Source: Sulfurisoma sp. (GTDB lineage Bacteria > Pseudomonadota > Gammaproteobacteria > Burkholderiales > Rhodocyclaceae). Taken from it: 46,461 nucleotides of DNA. The stretch spans positions 1 to 46,461 of the forward strand of contig JAUYFI010000083.1 in NCBI GenBank assembly GCA_030691075.1, in the 5' to 3' direction. A program made the position numbers and the translations under genes. The notes beneath the pieces were generated by a model. It ran no database searches and was not told the origin of the DNA. It was given only the letters and a program-made list of their open reading frames with translations. Position 1 is the first letter of the stretch. Every line of letters starts with the position of its first letter. Positions 14,431 to 22,601 of this stretch are shown here, piece after piece.

Positions 14431-14649
14431 CTAGTAAGCGCCCATCGTCGCGGTCATCGATGCCACCATCATACTAATCGCATAGATTGGAACCGCCATC
14501 GCAGCAGCAGCACCGACACCGATCCAGACGAAGGATGGCGTGATGAAAAAGACGTCGGCGACCAATTCGGCGAGGGTGCGCCAGACGTTGGCCTGACTGT
14601 CCTCGCGCCGCGTCGCTGATCCGTTTGATTGCTGGCTCAATCTGTTCAT
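14431..14649 (-). CDS. Small membrane protein, 72 aa
   Basis: An AAGGAG site precedes ATG at 14649 (MNRLSQQSNGSATRRE); a longer frame to 14709 lacks such a site. The C-terminal half has two hydrophobic segments (ADVFFITPSFVWIGVGAAAA and VPIYAISMMVASMTATM). It is translationally coupled to 14170-14430. It has the size of a toxin, holin or pore-type protein, but no family is recognised. Confidence 0.55.
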   Translation of the reverse strand: MNRLSQQSNGSATRREDSQANVWRTLAELVADVFFITPSFVWIGVGAAAAMAVPIYAISMMVASMTATMGAY

Positions 14650-14820
14650 TTTTACTACTCCTTTCGATTCGATATGACCAGTATAACACCATGTCAAGGG
14701 ATGGTACAAGCTCTTTCTAAACTATTTGTCGAAGTTATTTCGATGGGGGGGGGTATTCAGTGGGTTTATTCGAGTGATCAGATTTGGTCTCGGTCTCCAG
14801 CAACCTGGCACGTCGAAATC

Positions 14821-14880
14821 GTGGCCCTGCCTCAGATCCTCGCTCTGCGCCTGGCCCTGCCTCAGATCCTCGCTCCGCGC
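14821..14880 (+). repeat. Two tandem 30-bp repeats
   Basis: The units 14821-14850 and 14851-14880 differ at only two positions (core CCTGCCTCAGATCCTCGC). They lie in a 500-bp gene-free stretch (14650-15150) upstream of the adhesin gene. Confidence 0.6.
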
Positions 14881-15000
14881 CTTGACAGGAAATTCCACTC
14901 CAACTCGCTGATCGACCCGAGACGGCGCGACTGCCTTGCTGGGTTGGCATTGCGGCCGGCGTGAGCGAGAGCGAAGCCGGGGCAGTCCGCAGTGCGGGGG

Positions 15001-15022
15001 TATGGGGGGCTTTTCCCCCATA
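15001..15022. other. Hairpin upstream of the adhesin gene
   Basis: TATGGGGG and CCCCCATA form an 8-bp stem around GCTTTT. No poly-T run follows, so it is not a typical terminator. Confidence 0.4.
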
Positions 15023-15084
15023 GAGACGGTGTGCGGGGTGGACTTGGCTTCACTCCGCCGTTGCTTTTCGCTCAGTTTCGTACT

Positions 15085-15107
15085 CCGTTTCGCGTTGCGC
15101 CATGGAG
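15085..15107 (+). promoter_or_regulatory. Island regulatory box, copy E (plus strand)
   Basis: CCGTTTCGCGTTGCGCCATG plus GAG ends 43 nt before the ATG of the adhesin gene. It is the only plus-strand copy and belongs to the only plus-strand unit of the island, so box and gene direction agree. Confidence 0.65.
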
Positions 15108-15150
15108 GCATATGGGCGCCAATTCCGGAGCCCTAGCGAAAGGGATTACC

Positions 15151-17346
15151 ATGAAGCGAACTCTTATGTTTTTGGCCGTTCTGTCTGCAACATCATCCGT
15201 AAACGCCGGTGGCCTGGACGGCGGGACGGTTAACTCTCTGTCCTCGATTGCAATTGGCGCTTTTGCAACCACGATCGATCCCGCGACGGGATTCGACGCC
15301 GTGAGCGGCATTAGTATCGGTAGTTGGTCTGCCGCCCTGGGCCTCAATAGCACGGTTGTTGGCACGGGCGCCACAGCCGGCGTGAGTGATGCCGGCAGCG
15401 TGGCGCTCGGCGCGTTTAGTTCGACGACGGGTGCCTACCAGGTCAGCGTTGGCGACGCCGCGACGGCCACGTTTCGGACTATCGTCAACGTTTCTGATGG
15501 CGTTGTCGCGTCGGGGTCACACGATGCCGTCACGGGTGGCCAGCTTTTTGTCGTCGATGGTCGGGCGACGACAGCCATGACCGATGCCGCCAGCGCGCAA
15601 ACAACCGCGGCCGCGGCGAATGCGACGGCGGCCGCGGCGCAGGCGATAGCGATATCGGCGAATGCGACGGCGGCCGCTGTTGACGTAAAAGCAACCACGG
15701 CTCTGTCTAATTCGGCGGCTGCTCTGTTTAATTCGGCGACTGCAATCAGTGTGGCAATTTCGGCGCAGGCGACCGCCGATACAGCGCAGGCGGTCGCCTC
15801 CATCGCCATTGATCGGATCACTGCCTCCACGGTTGCGATTGGCGCGTCATCGACCGTCACCGCCGATGGGTTTGGTACGGCCGTTGGTGCATCATCGACA
15901 GCAGGCGTAATGGCGACCGCGATTGGAACCGCCTCGACGGCGGGATCGGACGCCACGGCCATTGGTACCTGGGCGACGGCGACATCAGGAACGGCGATTG
16001 GATTGGCGGCCTCGTCGAACGCGATCGGCGGCCTCGCGCTCGGTGAATACTCGAGCGTCCGTGCTGGCGCCGATAATGCCGTCGCCATCGGGGTCGGAAG
16101 TGTGGCGGTGTCCGCCGGCACAGTTTCATTTGGCGACGCGGCATCCAACTCGACGCGGCAACTCGTTAACGTTGCCGATGGCTTTGTCTCATCCGGCTCG
16201 AGCGATGCCGTGACCGGTGGCCAGCTTTTTGTCGTCGATGGTCGGGCGACGACAGCCATGACCGACGCCGCCGCGGCGCAGGCGACGGCGGCCGCTGTTG
16301 ACGCAAAAGCAACCACGGCTCTGTCTAATTCGGCGACCGCAATCGGTGTGGCAAGTTCGGCGCAATCGACCGCCGAGACAGCGCAAGCAACGGCCGTAGC
16401 CGTTGACGCAAAAGCGACCGCCGCTGATGTCAAGGCCACGGCGGCGCAGGTCACCGCGACCGCCGCTGATGTCAAGGCCACGGCGGCCGATACCAAAGCG
16501 ACCGCCGCTGACGTTAAAGCCGCCGCGGCGCAGTCGACGGCCATGGCTGTTCGTACTCAGGTCAACGGTTCAGCCCTGCAACTCGGCTCCGGTGCCGTCG
16601 CTCTCGCCGCCGGTGGCGTTGCAGTCGGTCGGAATGCGCGCGCGGATTCGGCCTTGTCCGTCGCTATCGGTGACGGCGCGCGGGCCGTGTCATCGGTCGC
16701 TATTGGCGCGGGTTCGGGGGCTCTTGGTCTGAACACAACGGCTGTCGGGGACTGGTCGCAAGCCGTGGGTAACACGTCGGTGGCCCTCGGCGTCAACTCG
16801 GTTGTCCAGGCTGGGGCGACGAATAGTATTGCCATCGGTAACTCGGCAACTGTCGCCGCCGGCGTGACGAATTCGGTCGCGCTCGGGGCGAACACAACGG
16901 CAACGCGTAGCAATGCCGTCGAGGTCGGCGGGCGTCAGATCACAGGTGTCGGCAATGCGATTCAGGCCACCGATGCCGTCAATCTGGGGCAGTTGGCAAC
17001 GGCGATTTCTTCTGTGCAAACGGGTGTGGCTCAGTCGGATTTCGATGCCCTCGCGACTCGCGTGACGGCTGCCGAGGGCAAGATTTCGGGCATCGAGCGC
17101 AGGGCATATGGCGGCGTGGCGCTCGCCATGGCGATGGCGCAGCCGTCGACCGTCGATGAGAAGGCGACGACCGCGTTCTCCATCGGTCATGCCAGTTACG
17201 CGGGTCACAGCGGTACGGCGGCATCACTGACGCACCTCCTGCACCATGATCCTGACACGGGCGCCAAGCTCGTGATCTCGGCCGGTGTCGGTGCCGCGTC
17301 GGGCGCCGGATCGGCGGCTCGCGTCGGAATCTCTTTTTCCTGGTAA
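15151..17346 (+). CDS. Trimeric autotransporter adhesin (YadA-like)
   Basis: The 731-residue protein has an N-terminal signal peptide (MKRTLMFLAVLSATSSVNAG). A long head follows, built from YadA-type repeats (VAIGVGSVAVSAGTVSFGDA, TAVGDWSQAVGNTSVALGVN). Two neck/stalk segments share VTGGQLFVVDGRATTAMTD at about 127 and 354, and a long heptad coiled coil is rich in ATAADVK units (about 405-465). The C-terminus is a YadA anchor (FDALATRVTAAEGKISGIER then membrane strands ending VGISFSW). The family forms trimers that export their own head through an outer-membrane barrel and mediate attachment. The DNA encoding the two necks is nearly identical. The ATG at 15151 is preceded by AAAGGG and box E. 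Confidence 0.85.
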   Translation: MKRTLMFLAVLSATSSVNAGGLDGGTVNSLSSIAIGAFATTIDPATGFDAVSGISIGSWSAALGLNSTVVGTGATAGVSDAGSVALGAFSSTTGAYQVSVGDAATATFRTIVNVSDGVVASGSHDAVTGGQLFVVDGRATTAMTDAASAQTTAAAANATAAAAQAIAISANATAAAVDVKATTALSNSAAALFNSATAISVAISAQATADTAQAVASIAIDRITASTVAIGASSTVTADGFGTAVGASSTAGVMATAIGTASTAGSDATAIGTWATATSGTAIGLAASSNAIGGLALGEYSSVRAGADNAVAIGVGSVAVSAGTVSFGDAASNSTRQLVNVADGFVSSGSSDAVTGGQLFVVDGRATTAMTDAAAAQATAAAVDAKATTALSNSATAIGVASSAQSTAETAQATAVAVDAKATAADVKATAAQVTATAADVKATAADTKATAADVKAAAAQSTAMAVRTQVNGSALQLGSGAVALAAGGVAVGRNARADSALSVAIGDGARAVSSVAIGAGSGALGLNTTAVGDWSQAVGNTSVALGVNSVVQAGATNSIAIGNSATVAAGVTNSVALGANTTATRSNAVEVGGRQITGVGNAIQATDAVNLGQLATAISSVQTGVAQSDFDALATRVTAAEGKISGIERRAYGGVALAMAMAQPSTVDEKATTAFSIGHASYAGHSGTAASLTHLLHHDPDTGAKLVISAGVGAASGAGSAARVGISFSW
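15535..15591 (+). repeat. 57-bp repeat in the adhesin gene, copy 1
   Basis: This 57-bp block is repeated at 16216-16272 with one mismatch. It encodes the GGQLFVVDGRATTAMTDA neck segment. The near-identity points to recent duplication or gene conversion within the gene. Confidence 0.7.
16216..16272 (+). repeat. 57-bp repeat in the adhesin gene, copy 2
   Basis: Second copy of the 57-bp neck block at 15535-15591. Confidence 0.7.
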
Positions 17347-17373
17347 TTCTCTTCCCTCTGAAAGGAAACGATC

Positions 17374-17865
17374 ATGCTCGATATTTTGCTTGTTGCGATG
17401 ATGGCGGCCTCGGCCGCTCCCGGCGACCTCGCTGTCGAACGCGTTTTGATGTCTAAAGCCTTGCCGGTTTTGGCCACGACCGCCGTTCCGCCGCCGCCGC
17501 CGGCGGTTGTGGTAAACGGCGGCTGCAACGTCTCCGCCATCGAGGCCAAGAAGATCGCCATCATCGAGCTAAGCACGTCGAACGTCGACTGTGCAGTCAT
17601 GGCCGCCCATAGTTACCCCCACGTCTACATCCTCGCTCGTGGAGCCGATGTCGCGGCCCAATTGGCGCCGGGCAAGATCCTCGCCGTCGGGCCGCGCATG
17701 TCGGCCGAGCGTGTCGAAGCCGACATCGAGGGCATGGTTAAGGTCGTGCGGCAGAAGATCGACGACGACCCGATGCACGTTCCGCACAAACGGATCGCCA
17801 CCTTCGTTCATCCGGCCGAAGCGGTTGCGGCTGCGGCAAAACGGTATGGATGGCGGGTGCTGTAG
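17374..17865 (+). CDS. Hypothetical protein, 163 aa, following the adhesin
   Basis: The protein starts MLDILLVAMMAASAAPGDLA with a hydrophobic N-terminus that could be a signal peptide. A Pro run (PPPPPAVVV) and a Rossmann-like beta-alpha region follow (AAHSYPHVYILARG, VRQKIDDDPMHV). AAAGGAAACG precedes the start, 28 nt after the adhesin stop, so it is probably co-transcribed. I do not recognise the family. Confidence 0.6.
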   Translation: MLDILLVAMMAASAAPGDLAVERVLMSKALPVLATTAVPPPPPAVVVNGGCNVSAIEAKKIAIIELSTSNVDCAVMAAHSYPHVYILARGADVAAQLAPGKILAVGPRMSAERVEADIEGMVKVVRQKIDDDPMHVPHKRIATFVHPAEAVAAAAKRYGWRVL

Positions 17866-17918
17866 TCCCGAGTTTGTCGGCCCAGGGCTTTTTGATCGAA
17901 AAGTACCGAATCGCCCTT

Positions 17919-17992
17919 CGGGGACAAAACGGGGACAGTCACGGGAATACACAGAAACACACGGAAATACAAACGGGGACAAAACGGGGACA
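17919..17992 (+). repeat. Direct repeat near the island border
   Basis: CGGGGACAAAACGGGGACA occurs twice, at 17919-17937 and 17974-17992, in a gene-free stretch (17866-18063) between the last island gene and the tRNA terminator. Each copy is itself a doubled GGGGACA unit. It may be part of the island's end. Confidence 0.5.
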
Positions 17993-18063
17993 CTCAGGGG
18001 TAAATTTTAGCCAATAATGACCTACTGCGCCACTCGGGTAAATGTTGTATGCGTAAAATGAAG

Positions 18064-18094
18064 AAACCCGCAATGCTTGTGGCAGTGCGGGTTT
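18064..18094 (-). terminator. Terminator-like hairpin downstream of tRNA-Ser
   Basis: AAACCCGCA (18064-18072) pairs with TGCGGGTTT (18086-18094); on the minus strand it is followed by a T-rich stretch (CTTCATTTT). It sits 12 nt beyond the CCA end of the tRNA gene. Confidence 0.7.
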
Positions 18095-18105
18095 CGGGGT
18101 GTTTC

Positions 18106-18196
<91 letters not shown>

Positions 18197-18254
18197 GCGG
18201 TGGCCTCGCCTAGGCTGGGCCAAGCGAGGCGCGGATTCTAGCAAAAAACCCCTG

Positions 18255-19103
18255 CTACTGCTCGATGTGGCGCAGCGAGAGATCGATGGCGCGCACGTCC
18301 TTGGTGAGGCCGCCGACGGAAATGCGGTCGACGCCGGTTTCGGCAATGGCTCGCACGGTTTCGAGGCTGACGCCGCCCGAGGCCTCGAGCTGGGCGCGAC
18401 CGGCGGTGAGGCCGACGGCCTGGCGCATCTGGTGCAGGTTCATGTTGTCGAGCAGGATCATGCCGGCGTCGGCGTCGAGTGCCTCGGCCAGCTGCTCCAG
18501 CGTCTCGACCTCGATCTGAATGAAGACGCCGTCGCGCGCCAGGGTGCGCGCGCGGGCGAGCGCGGGGGCGATGCCGCCGGCGGCCAGGATGTGGTTTTCC
18601 TTGATCAGGATGCCGTCATAGAGGCCGAGGCGATGATTGGTGCCGCCGCCGCAGCGCACCGCGTACTTCTGGGCGATGCGCAGGCCGGGCAGGGTCTTGC
18701 GCGTATCGACGATGCGGGCGCCGGTGCCGGCCACGGCATCGACATAGCGCCGCGTGATGGTGGCGGTGCCGGAAAGCAATTGCAGAAAATTGAGCGCGGT
18801 GCGCTCGGCGGTGAGCAGCGCGCGGGTGTCGGCGACGATGTCGCAGAGCACCTGGCCGGCGACGATGCGGTCGCCGTCGCTGGCCGACCAGGTGATGCGG
18901 ACGTTGGGATCGAGGTGGCGGAAGCTCGACTCGAACCAGTCGCTGCCCGCCAGCACCGCATCCTCGCGGCTGACCACGGTGCCGGCGGCGCAGCAGCCGG
19001 CGGGGCCGAGCAGCGCCGTGAGGTCGCCGCCGCCGATGTCCTCGGCCAGCGCGGCCAGCACGTTGCGCTCGATCTCGGTGGCGATTTGCAGCGGGAAATC
19101 CAT
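18255..19103 (-). CDS. nadC: Nicotinate-nucleotide pyrophosphorylase (carboxylating)
   Basis: The 282-residue enzyme makes nicotinate mononucleotide from quinolinate and PRPP in cytosolic NAD synthesis. Typical motifs are VDTRKTLPGLRIAQKYAVRC and GGGTNHRLGLYDGILIKENH, which carry the quinolinate and phosphate contacts, plus LEASGGVSLETV near the end. Length matches the family. It lies 16 bp downstream of the DHH phosphoesterase gene. No clear ribosome binding site is seen before the ATG, so translation may be coupled to that gene. Confidence 0.95.
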   Translation of the reverse strand: MDFPLQIATEIERNVLAALAEDIGGGDLTALLGPAGCCAAGTVVSREDAVLAGSDWFESSFRHLDPNVRITWSASDGDRIVAGQVLCDIVADTRALLTAERTALNFLQLLSGTATITRRYVDAVAGTGARIVDTRKTLPGLRIAQKYAVRCGGGTNHRLGLYDGILIKENHILAAGGIAPALARARTLARDGVFIQIEVETLEQLAEALDADAGMILLDNMNLHQMRQAVGLTAGRAQLEASGGVSLETVRAIAETGVDRISVGGLTKDVRAIDLSLRHIEQ

Positions 19104-19119
19104 TTGACGTGTTGCGTGC

Positions 19120-20055
19120 TCAGCCGTCGGCGTTGATCTTCGCGACGATCTCGGCCAGCCTGGCCGCAGCCTCGTCGTTGGCGACCTGGCAGGTGCCGGC
19201 GTTCTCGTGGCCGCCGCCGCCGTAGGTGAGCATCAGCTCGCCGACGCTGGTCTTCGACGTGCGGTTGAGGATGGACTTGCCGGTGGCGAACACGGTGTTC
19301 TGCTTCTGCACGCCCCACATAACGTGGATGGAGATGTTGGCCTCGGGGAACAGGGCGTAGATGGTGAAGCGGTTGGTGGCGTAGATGGTTTCCTCGTTGC
19401 GCAGGTCGAGCACCACGAGGTTCTTGTGCGCCGTGGAACAGCGCTTGATCTGTTCCTTGGCCTTGGCATCGTGCTCGAAGTAGAGGTCGACGCGCTCCTT
19501 GACGTCGGGCAGGGCGAGGATGTCGTCGATGCCGTGGTTGCGGCAGTAACTGATGAGATCCATCATCAGCTGGTAGTTGCTGACGCGGAACTCGCGGAAG
19601 CGGCCCAGCCCGGTGCGCGCGTCCATCAGGTAGTTCATCAGCACCCAGCCCCTGGGGTGGAGCACTTCCTCGCGCGAGAACTGGGCGGCATCGCCCTTGT
19701 CGACGGCCAGCATCATCTCGGTGAAGGCGGCCGGGAACTTGTTCCTGCCGCCGAAGTGCTCGTACACCACGCGTGCCGCCGAGGGGGCGTCGGGATAGAT
19801 GATGTGCTCGGGCCGCTCACCCGGGTTGCGAATGGTTTCCGACAAATGGTGATCGAAGGCGAGATGCACGCCCGGCACGTAGGGCAGGTTGGTGGTGATG
19901 TCGCGATTGCTGATCTCGATCTTGCCGTCCTGCATGTCCTTGGGATGGACGAACTTGATGTCGTCGATCAGGTTCAGTTCGTTCAGCAGCACGGCGCAGA
20001 CGAGGCCGTCGAAGTCGCTGCGGGTCACCAGGCGGTACTTGTTGCCCTCGCTCAT
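19120..20055 (-). CDS. DHH-family phosphoesterase
   Basis: This 311-residue protein has the DHH/DHHA1 architecture: RSDFDGLVCAVLLNE near the N-terminus, the metal-binding FDHHLSE at about 67-73, and a DHHA1 motif GGGHENAGTCQV near the C-terminus. These proteins are Mn-dependent phosphodiesterases; members include exopolyphosphatase-like enzymes and nanoRNases. The substrate cannot be told from sequence, but ppk1 and ppx lie within 7 kb. GGAGAA precedes the ATG. Confidence 0.8.
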   Translation of the reverse strand: MSEGNKYRLVTRSDFDGLVCAVLLNELNLIDDIKFVHPKDMQDGKIEISNRDITTNLPYVPGVHLAFDHHLSETIRNPGERPEHIIYPDAPSAARVVYEHFGGRNKFPAAFTEMMLAVDKGDAAQFSREEVLHPRGWVLMNYLMDARTGLGRFREFRVSNYQLMMDLISYCRNHGIDDILALPDVKERVDLYFEHDAKAKEQIKRCSTAHKNLVVLDLRNEETIYATNRFTIYALFPEANISIHVMWGVQKQNTVFATGKSILNRTSKTSVGELMLTYGGGGHENAGTCQVANDEAAARLAEIVAKINADG

Positions 20056-20101
20056 TTCATTCTCCTTGCGTGCCGGACCTCAGTTGAAAGCAAGTCATAT
20101 C

Positions 20102-20971
20102 CTACCGCATCCGCGGCCGTGCATGCCAGGCGAGCACGATGCCGGCGGCGGCGATGATGGCCATGCCGGCGAAGGTCGTGACGTCGGGAAGCGCGTCGTA
20201 GACCAGCCAGCCGAGCAGCGTTGCCCAGATCAACTGGACGTAGAGGAAGGGCGACAGCGTCGAGGCCGTGGCATGGCGGAAGGCGCCGATCAGCAGGAAG
20301 TGGCCGGTGCCGCCGTAGATGCCGAGCGAGGCGATCATCAGCGCTTCCGGCCATGTCGGAGTGGGGCCACCCCAGATCCACGGCAGCGCCAGGCTCATGG
20401 CGACGGTGCCGACCAGTGCGGTGTAGAAGACCATGGTCACCGTGTCTTCGGTCGGCGACAGTTGCCGCGTCTGGATCTGGTAGAGCGCGTAGCAGGCGGC
20501 CGCCGTCAGGCAGAGCACGATGCCCTCGGTGACCAGCGCGCCGCCGGGGCGGGCGATCAGCAGCATGCCGACGAAGCCGGCGCCGACGGCGGCCCAGCGC
20601 AGGCGGCCGACCTTCTCGCCCAGCAGCGGCCCGGCCAGCAGCGCCACGAACAGCGGCGTGACGAAGAGGATGGCGGTGGTCTCGGCCAGCGGCATGATGC
20701 GGAACGCCGCCATGGCGAAGCCGGTGACGCCGACCAGCAGCAGCGCGCGCACCACCTGCAGCACGGGGCGCCGGGTGGCCAAGAGTCGGCCGCGGCGGGA
20801 CGGCGCGAGGAAGACCACCATCAGCAGCAGGTGGAAGGTGTAGCGCGCCCACACCAGCAGCGGCACCGAAAAGGTCTGCGACAGGTGCTTGCTGGTGGCA
20901 TCGAGCAGGGCGAAGCAGAACAGGGCCGCGAGCATCATGACGATGCCGCGGCCGGGCGAGGTGTCAGGCAT
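20102..20971 (-). CDS. EamA/DMT-family transporter
   Basis: The 289-residue protein has about ten hydrophobic segments in two homologous halves, the EamA (DMT superfamily) layout. An example is IMPLAETTAILFVTPLFVAL in the first half, typical of the conserved EamA helix pair. It would sit in the inner membrane and export or import a small metabolite. The substrate is unknown. It starts 9 nt after nnrDE and belongs to the same operon. Confidence 0.85.
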   Translation of the reverse strand: MPDTSPGRGIVMMLAALFCFALLDATSKHLSQTFSVPLLVWARYTFHLLLMVVFLAPSRRGRLLATRRPVLQVVRALLLVGVTGFAMAAFRIMPLAETTAILFVTPLFVALLAGPLLGEKVGRLRWAAVGAGFVGMLLIARPGGALVTEGIVLCLTAAACYALYQIQTRQLSPTEDTVTMVFYTALVGTVAMSLALPWIWGGPTPTWPEALMIASLGIYGGTGHFLLIGAFRHATASTLSPFLYVQLIWATLLGWLVYDALPDVTTFAGMAIIAAAGIVLAWHARPRMR

Positions 20972-20980
20972 CAGCGGAGT

Positions 20981-22474
20981 TCAGTGGGCACTGGCGATCC
21001 AGCGGTTGAAGATGGAGCGCGCCGCGGCTATCAGCTCGCCGGCGGCGATGCCGACGTTGCCGCCGAGATGCTCCGCCAGCTCGTCGGCGGCCGCGCCGTG
21101 CAGGTGCACCGCGGCGAGCAACGCGTCTTGCACTGTCCAACCCTGCGCCAGCAGCGCGACGATGATCCCGGTCAGCACGTCGCCGCTGCCGGCCGAGGCG
21201 AGTCCGGCGTTGCCGGTCGTGTTGATCCACCAGTGCCCGTCCGGCGCGGCAATTACGCTGCCGCAGCCCTTCAGCACGACATGGGCGTTGCAGCGTTTGG
21301 CCAGTTCCAGCGCGTGGCCGAGGCGGTCGGCCTGCACGGCCTCGGTGGCGGTGGCGAGCAGGCGCGCGGCTTCGGCCGGGTGTGGCGTCAGCAGCGTCGG
21401 CGCGGCGCGGCGGGCGAACTGGTTCAGCAGCACCGGATGGGCGGCGAGCAGGTTGAGGGCATCGGCGTCCACCACCAATGAAAAGTCGGCGCTGGCGACA
21501 CGGCGCAGCAAGTCGAGCGCGGCGTCGGACTGGCCGAGGCCGGGGCCGATGGCGAGCGCGGTGGCGTGGGCGATGGCATCGCCCGGGTCGCGCAGCATCA
21601 ACTCGGGCTGTGCGGGGTCGACGACGAGGCGTTCGAGCATGCCGACGTAGACGCGGCCGGCGCCCAGCTTCAGCGCCGCGCGGCCGGCGAGCAGCGCGGC
21701 GCCGGCCATGCCCGGCGCGCCGCCGAGAATCGCCGCGCTGCCGAAGCTGCCCTTGTGGCTGTCGCGCGGGCGAGCTTGCAGGCCCGTGGCAAACAGATCG
21801 GGCGCGACGGTGCGACCGGCGGCGGACCCCACTTGCAGACCGAGCTCATGCACGCTGATTTCGCCGCGGCAGTCGGGGCCGGCGGCGGTGAGCAGGCCCG
21901 GCTTGAGGGCGATGAAGGTGGCGGTATGGTTGGCGCGCACGGCGCAGCCCATGATTCTGCCGGTTTCGGAATCGAGTCCGCTGGGGATGTCGAGCGCAAG
22001 CACCGGGCAAGGCAGGGCATTGATGCGGGCGATGAGTTCCGCCGGGCGTCCCTCGACCGGTCGCGCCAGACCGATGCCGAACAGGGCGTCGATGGCCAGG
22101 GCGAAGGGCTGGTCGGGAATGGCGTCGATGCAACTGCCGCCGGCCGCGAGCCAGGCGGCATGGGCGGAGCGGGCATCTTCCGGCAGGCGCGCGGCGTCCC
22201 CGGCGAAAACGACGATGGGCGCGAAGCCCTTTTGCCGCAGCAACCGCGCGACGACGAAACCGTCGCCGCCGTTGTTGCCGGGACCGCAGACAATCAGGGG
22301 CGGCGCGGCGGCGCCGGCCAGCATGGCGGCCGCGACCTCGGCGGCCGCCGCGCCGGCGCGCTCCATCAAAAAGTTATGCGAAGCGGTATCCCTTGGGACG
22401 GCGCTGGCGGGACGGCGCTCGATCTCGCGCAGATCGGCGAGACGGAGAATCGGCCGGGATGGCGCGGTGTTCAC
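20981..22474 (-). CDS. nnrDE: Bifunctional NAD(P)H-hydrate epimerase / ADP-dependent dehydratase
   Basis: The 497-residue protein fuses the YjeF_N epimerase domain (residues about 10-215, with GPGNNGGDGFVVARLL) to the ribokinase-like dehydratase domain (about 225-490, with NAGLASAGSGDVLTGIIVAL). Together they repair damaged NADHX and NADPHX. The start codon is a GTG with no strong ribosome binding site. It heads a minus-strand operon with the EamA transporter. A short repeat (21480-21507) lies inside the dehydratase region and encodes RRVASADFS. Confidence 0.93.
   Translation of the reverse strand: MNTAPSRPILRLADLREIERRPASAVPRDTASHNFLMERAGAAAAEVAAAMLAGAAAPPLIVCGPGNNGGDGFVVARLLRQKGFAPIVVFAGDAARLPEDARSAHAAWLAAGGSCIDAIPDQPFALAIDALFGIGLARPVEGRPAELIARINALPCPVLALDIPSGLDSETGRIMGCAVRANHTATFIALKPGLLTAAGPDCRGEISVHELGLQVGSAAGRTVAPDLFATGLQARPRDSHKGSFGSAAILGGAPGMAGAALLAGRAALKLGAGRVYVGMLERLVVDPAQPELMLRDPGDAIAHATALAIGPGLGQSDAALDLLRRVASADFSLVVDADALNLLAAHPVLLNQFARRAAPTLLTPHPAEAARLLATATEAVQADRLGHALELAKRCNAHVVLKGCGSVIAAPDGHWWINTTGNAGLASAGSGDVLTGIIVALLAQGWTVQDALLAAVHLHGAAADELAEHLGGNVGIAAGELIAAARSIFNRWIASAH
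21480..21507 (+). repeat. Dispersed short repeat, copy 1 (inside nnrDE)
   Basis: A 28-bp block with core AAGTCGGCGCTGGCGACA that is identical to 30986-31013. The nnrDE gene reads it on the opposite strand as RRVASADFS. Confidence 0.7.
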
Positions 22475-22601
22475 GATGCCGCCCCAGTTGGGTGCTGCAC
22501 GGCTGTCCCCTCGTTATGACCCTCGGTTGATTCTAGCTTAAAAACGGTACCGCTCTTCGCCCGGCGGCGGCGCTAATATTACGAACCAGATGGAGACGCT
22601 C

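Noticed and set aside
15001..15022. Rho-independent terminator
   Set aside because: The hairpin is strong but has no T-run after it on either strand.
15435..16544. 369-residue minus-strand frame antisense to the adhesin
   Set aside because: Its Ala/Val/Thr repeats are the reverse of the adhesin's repeats.
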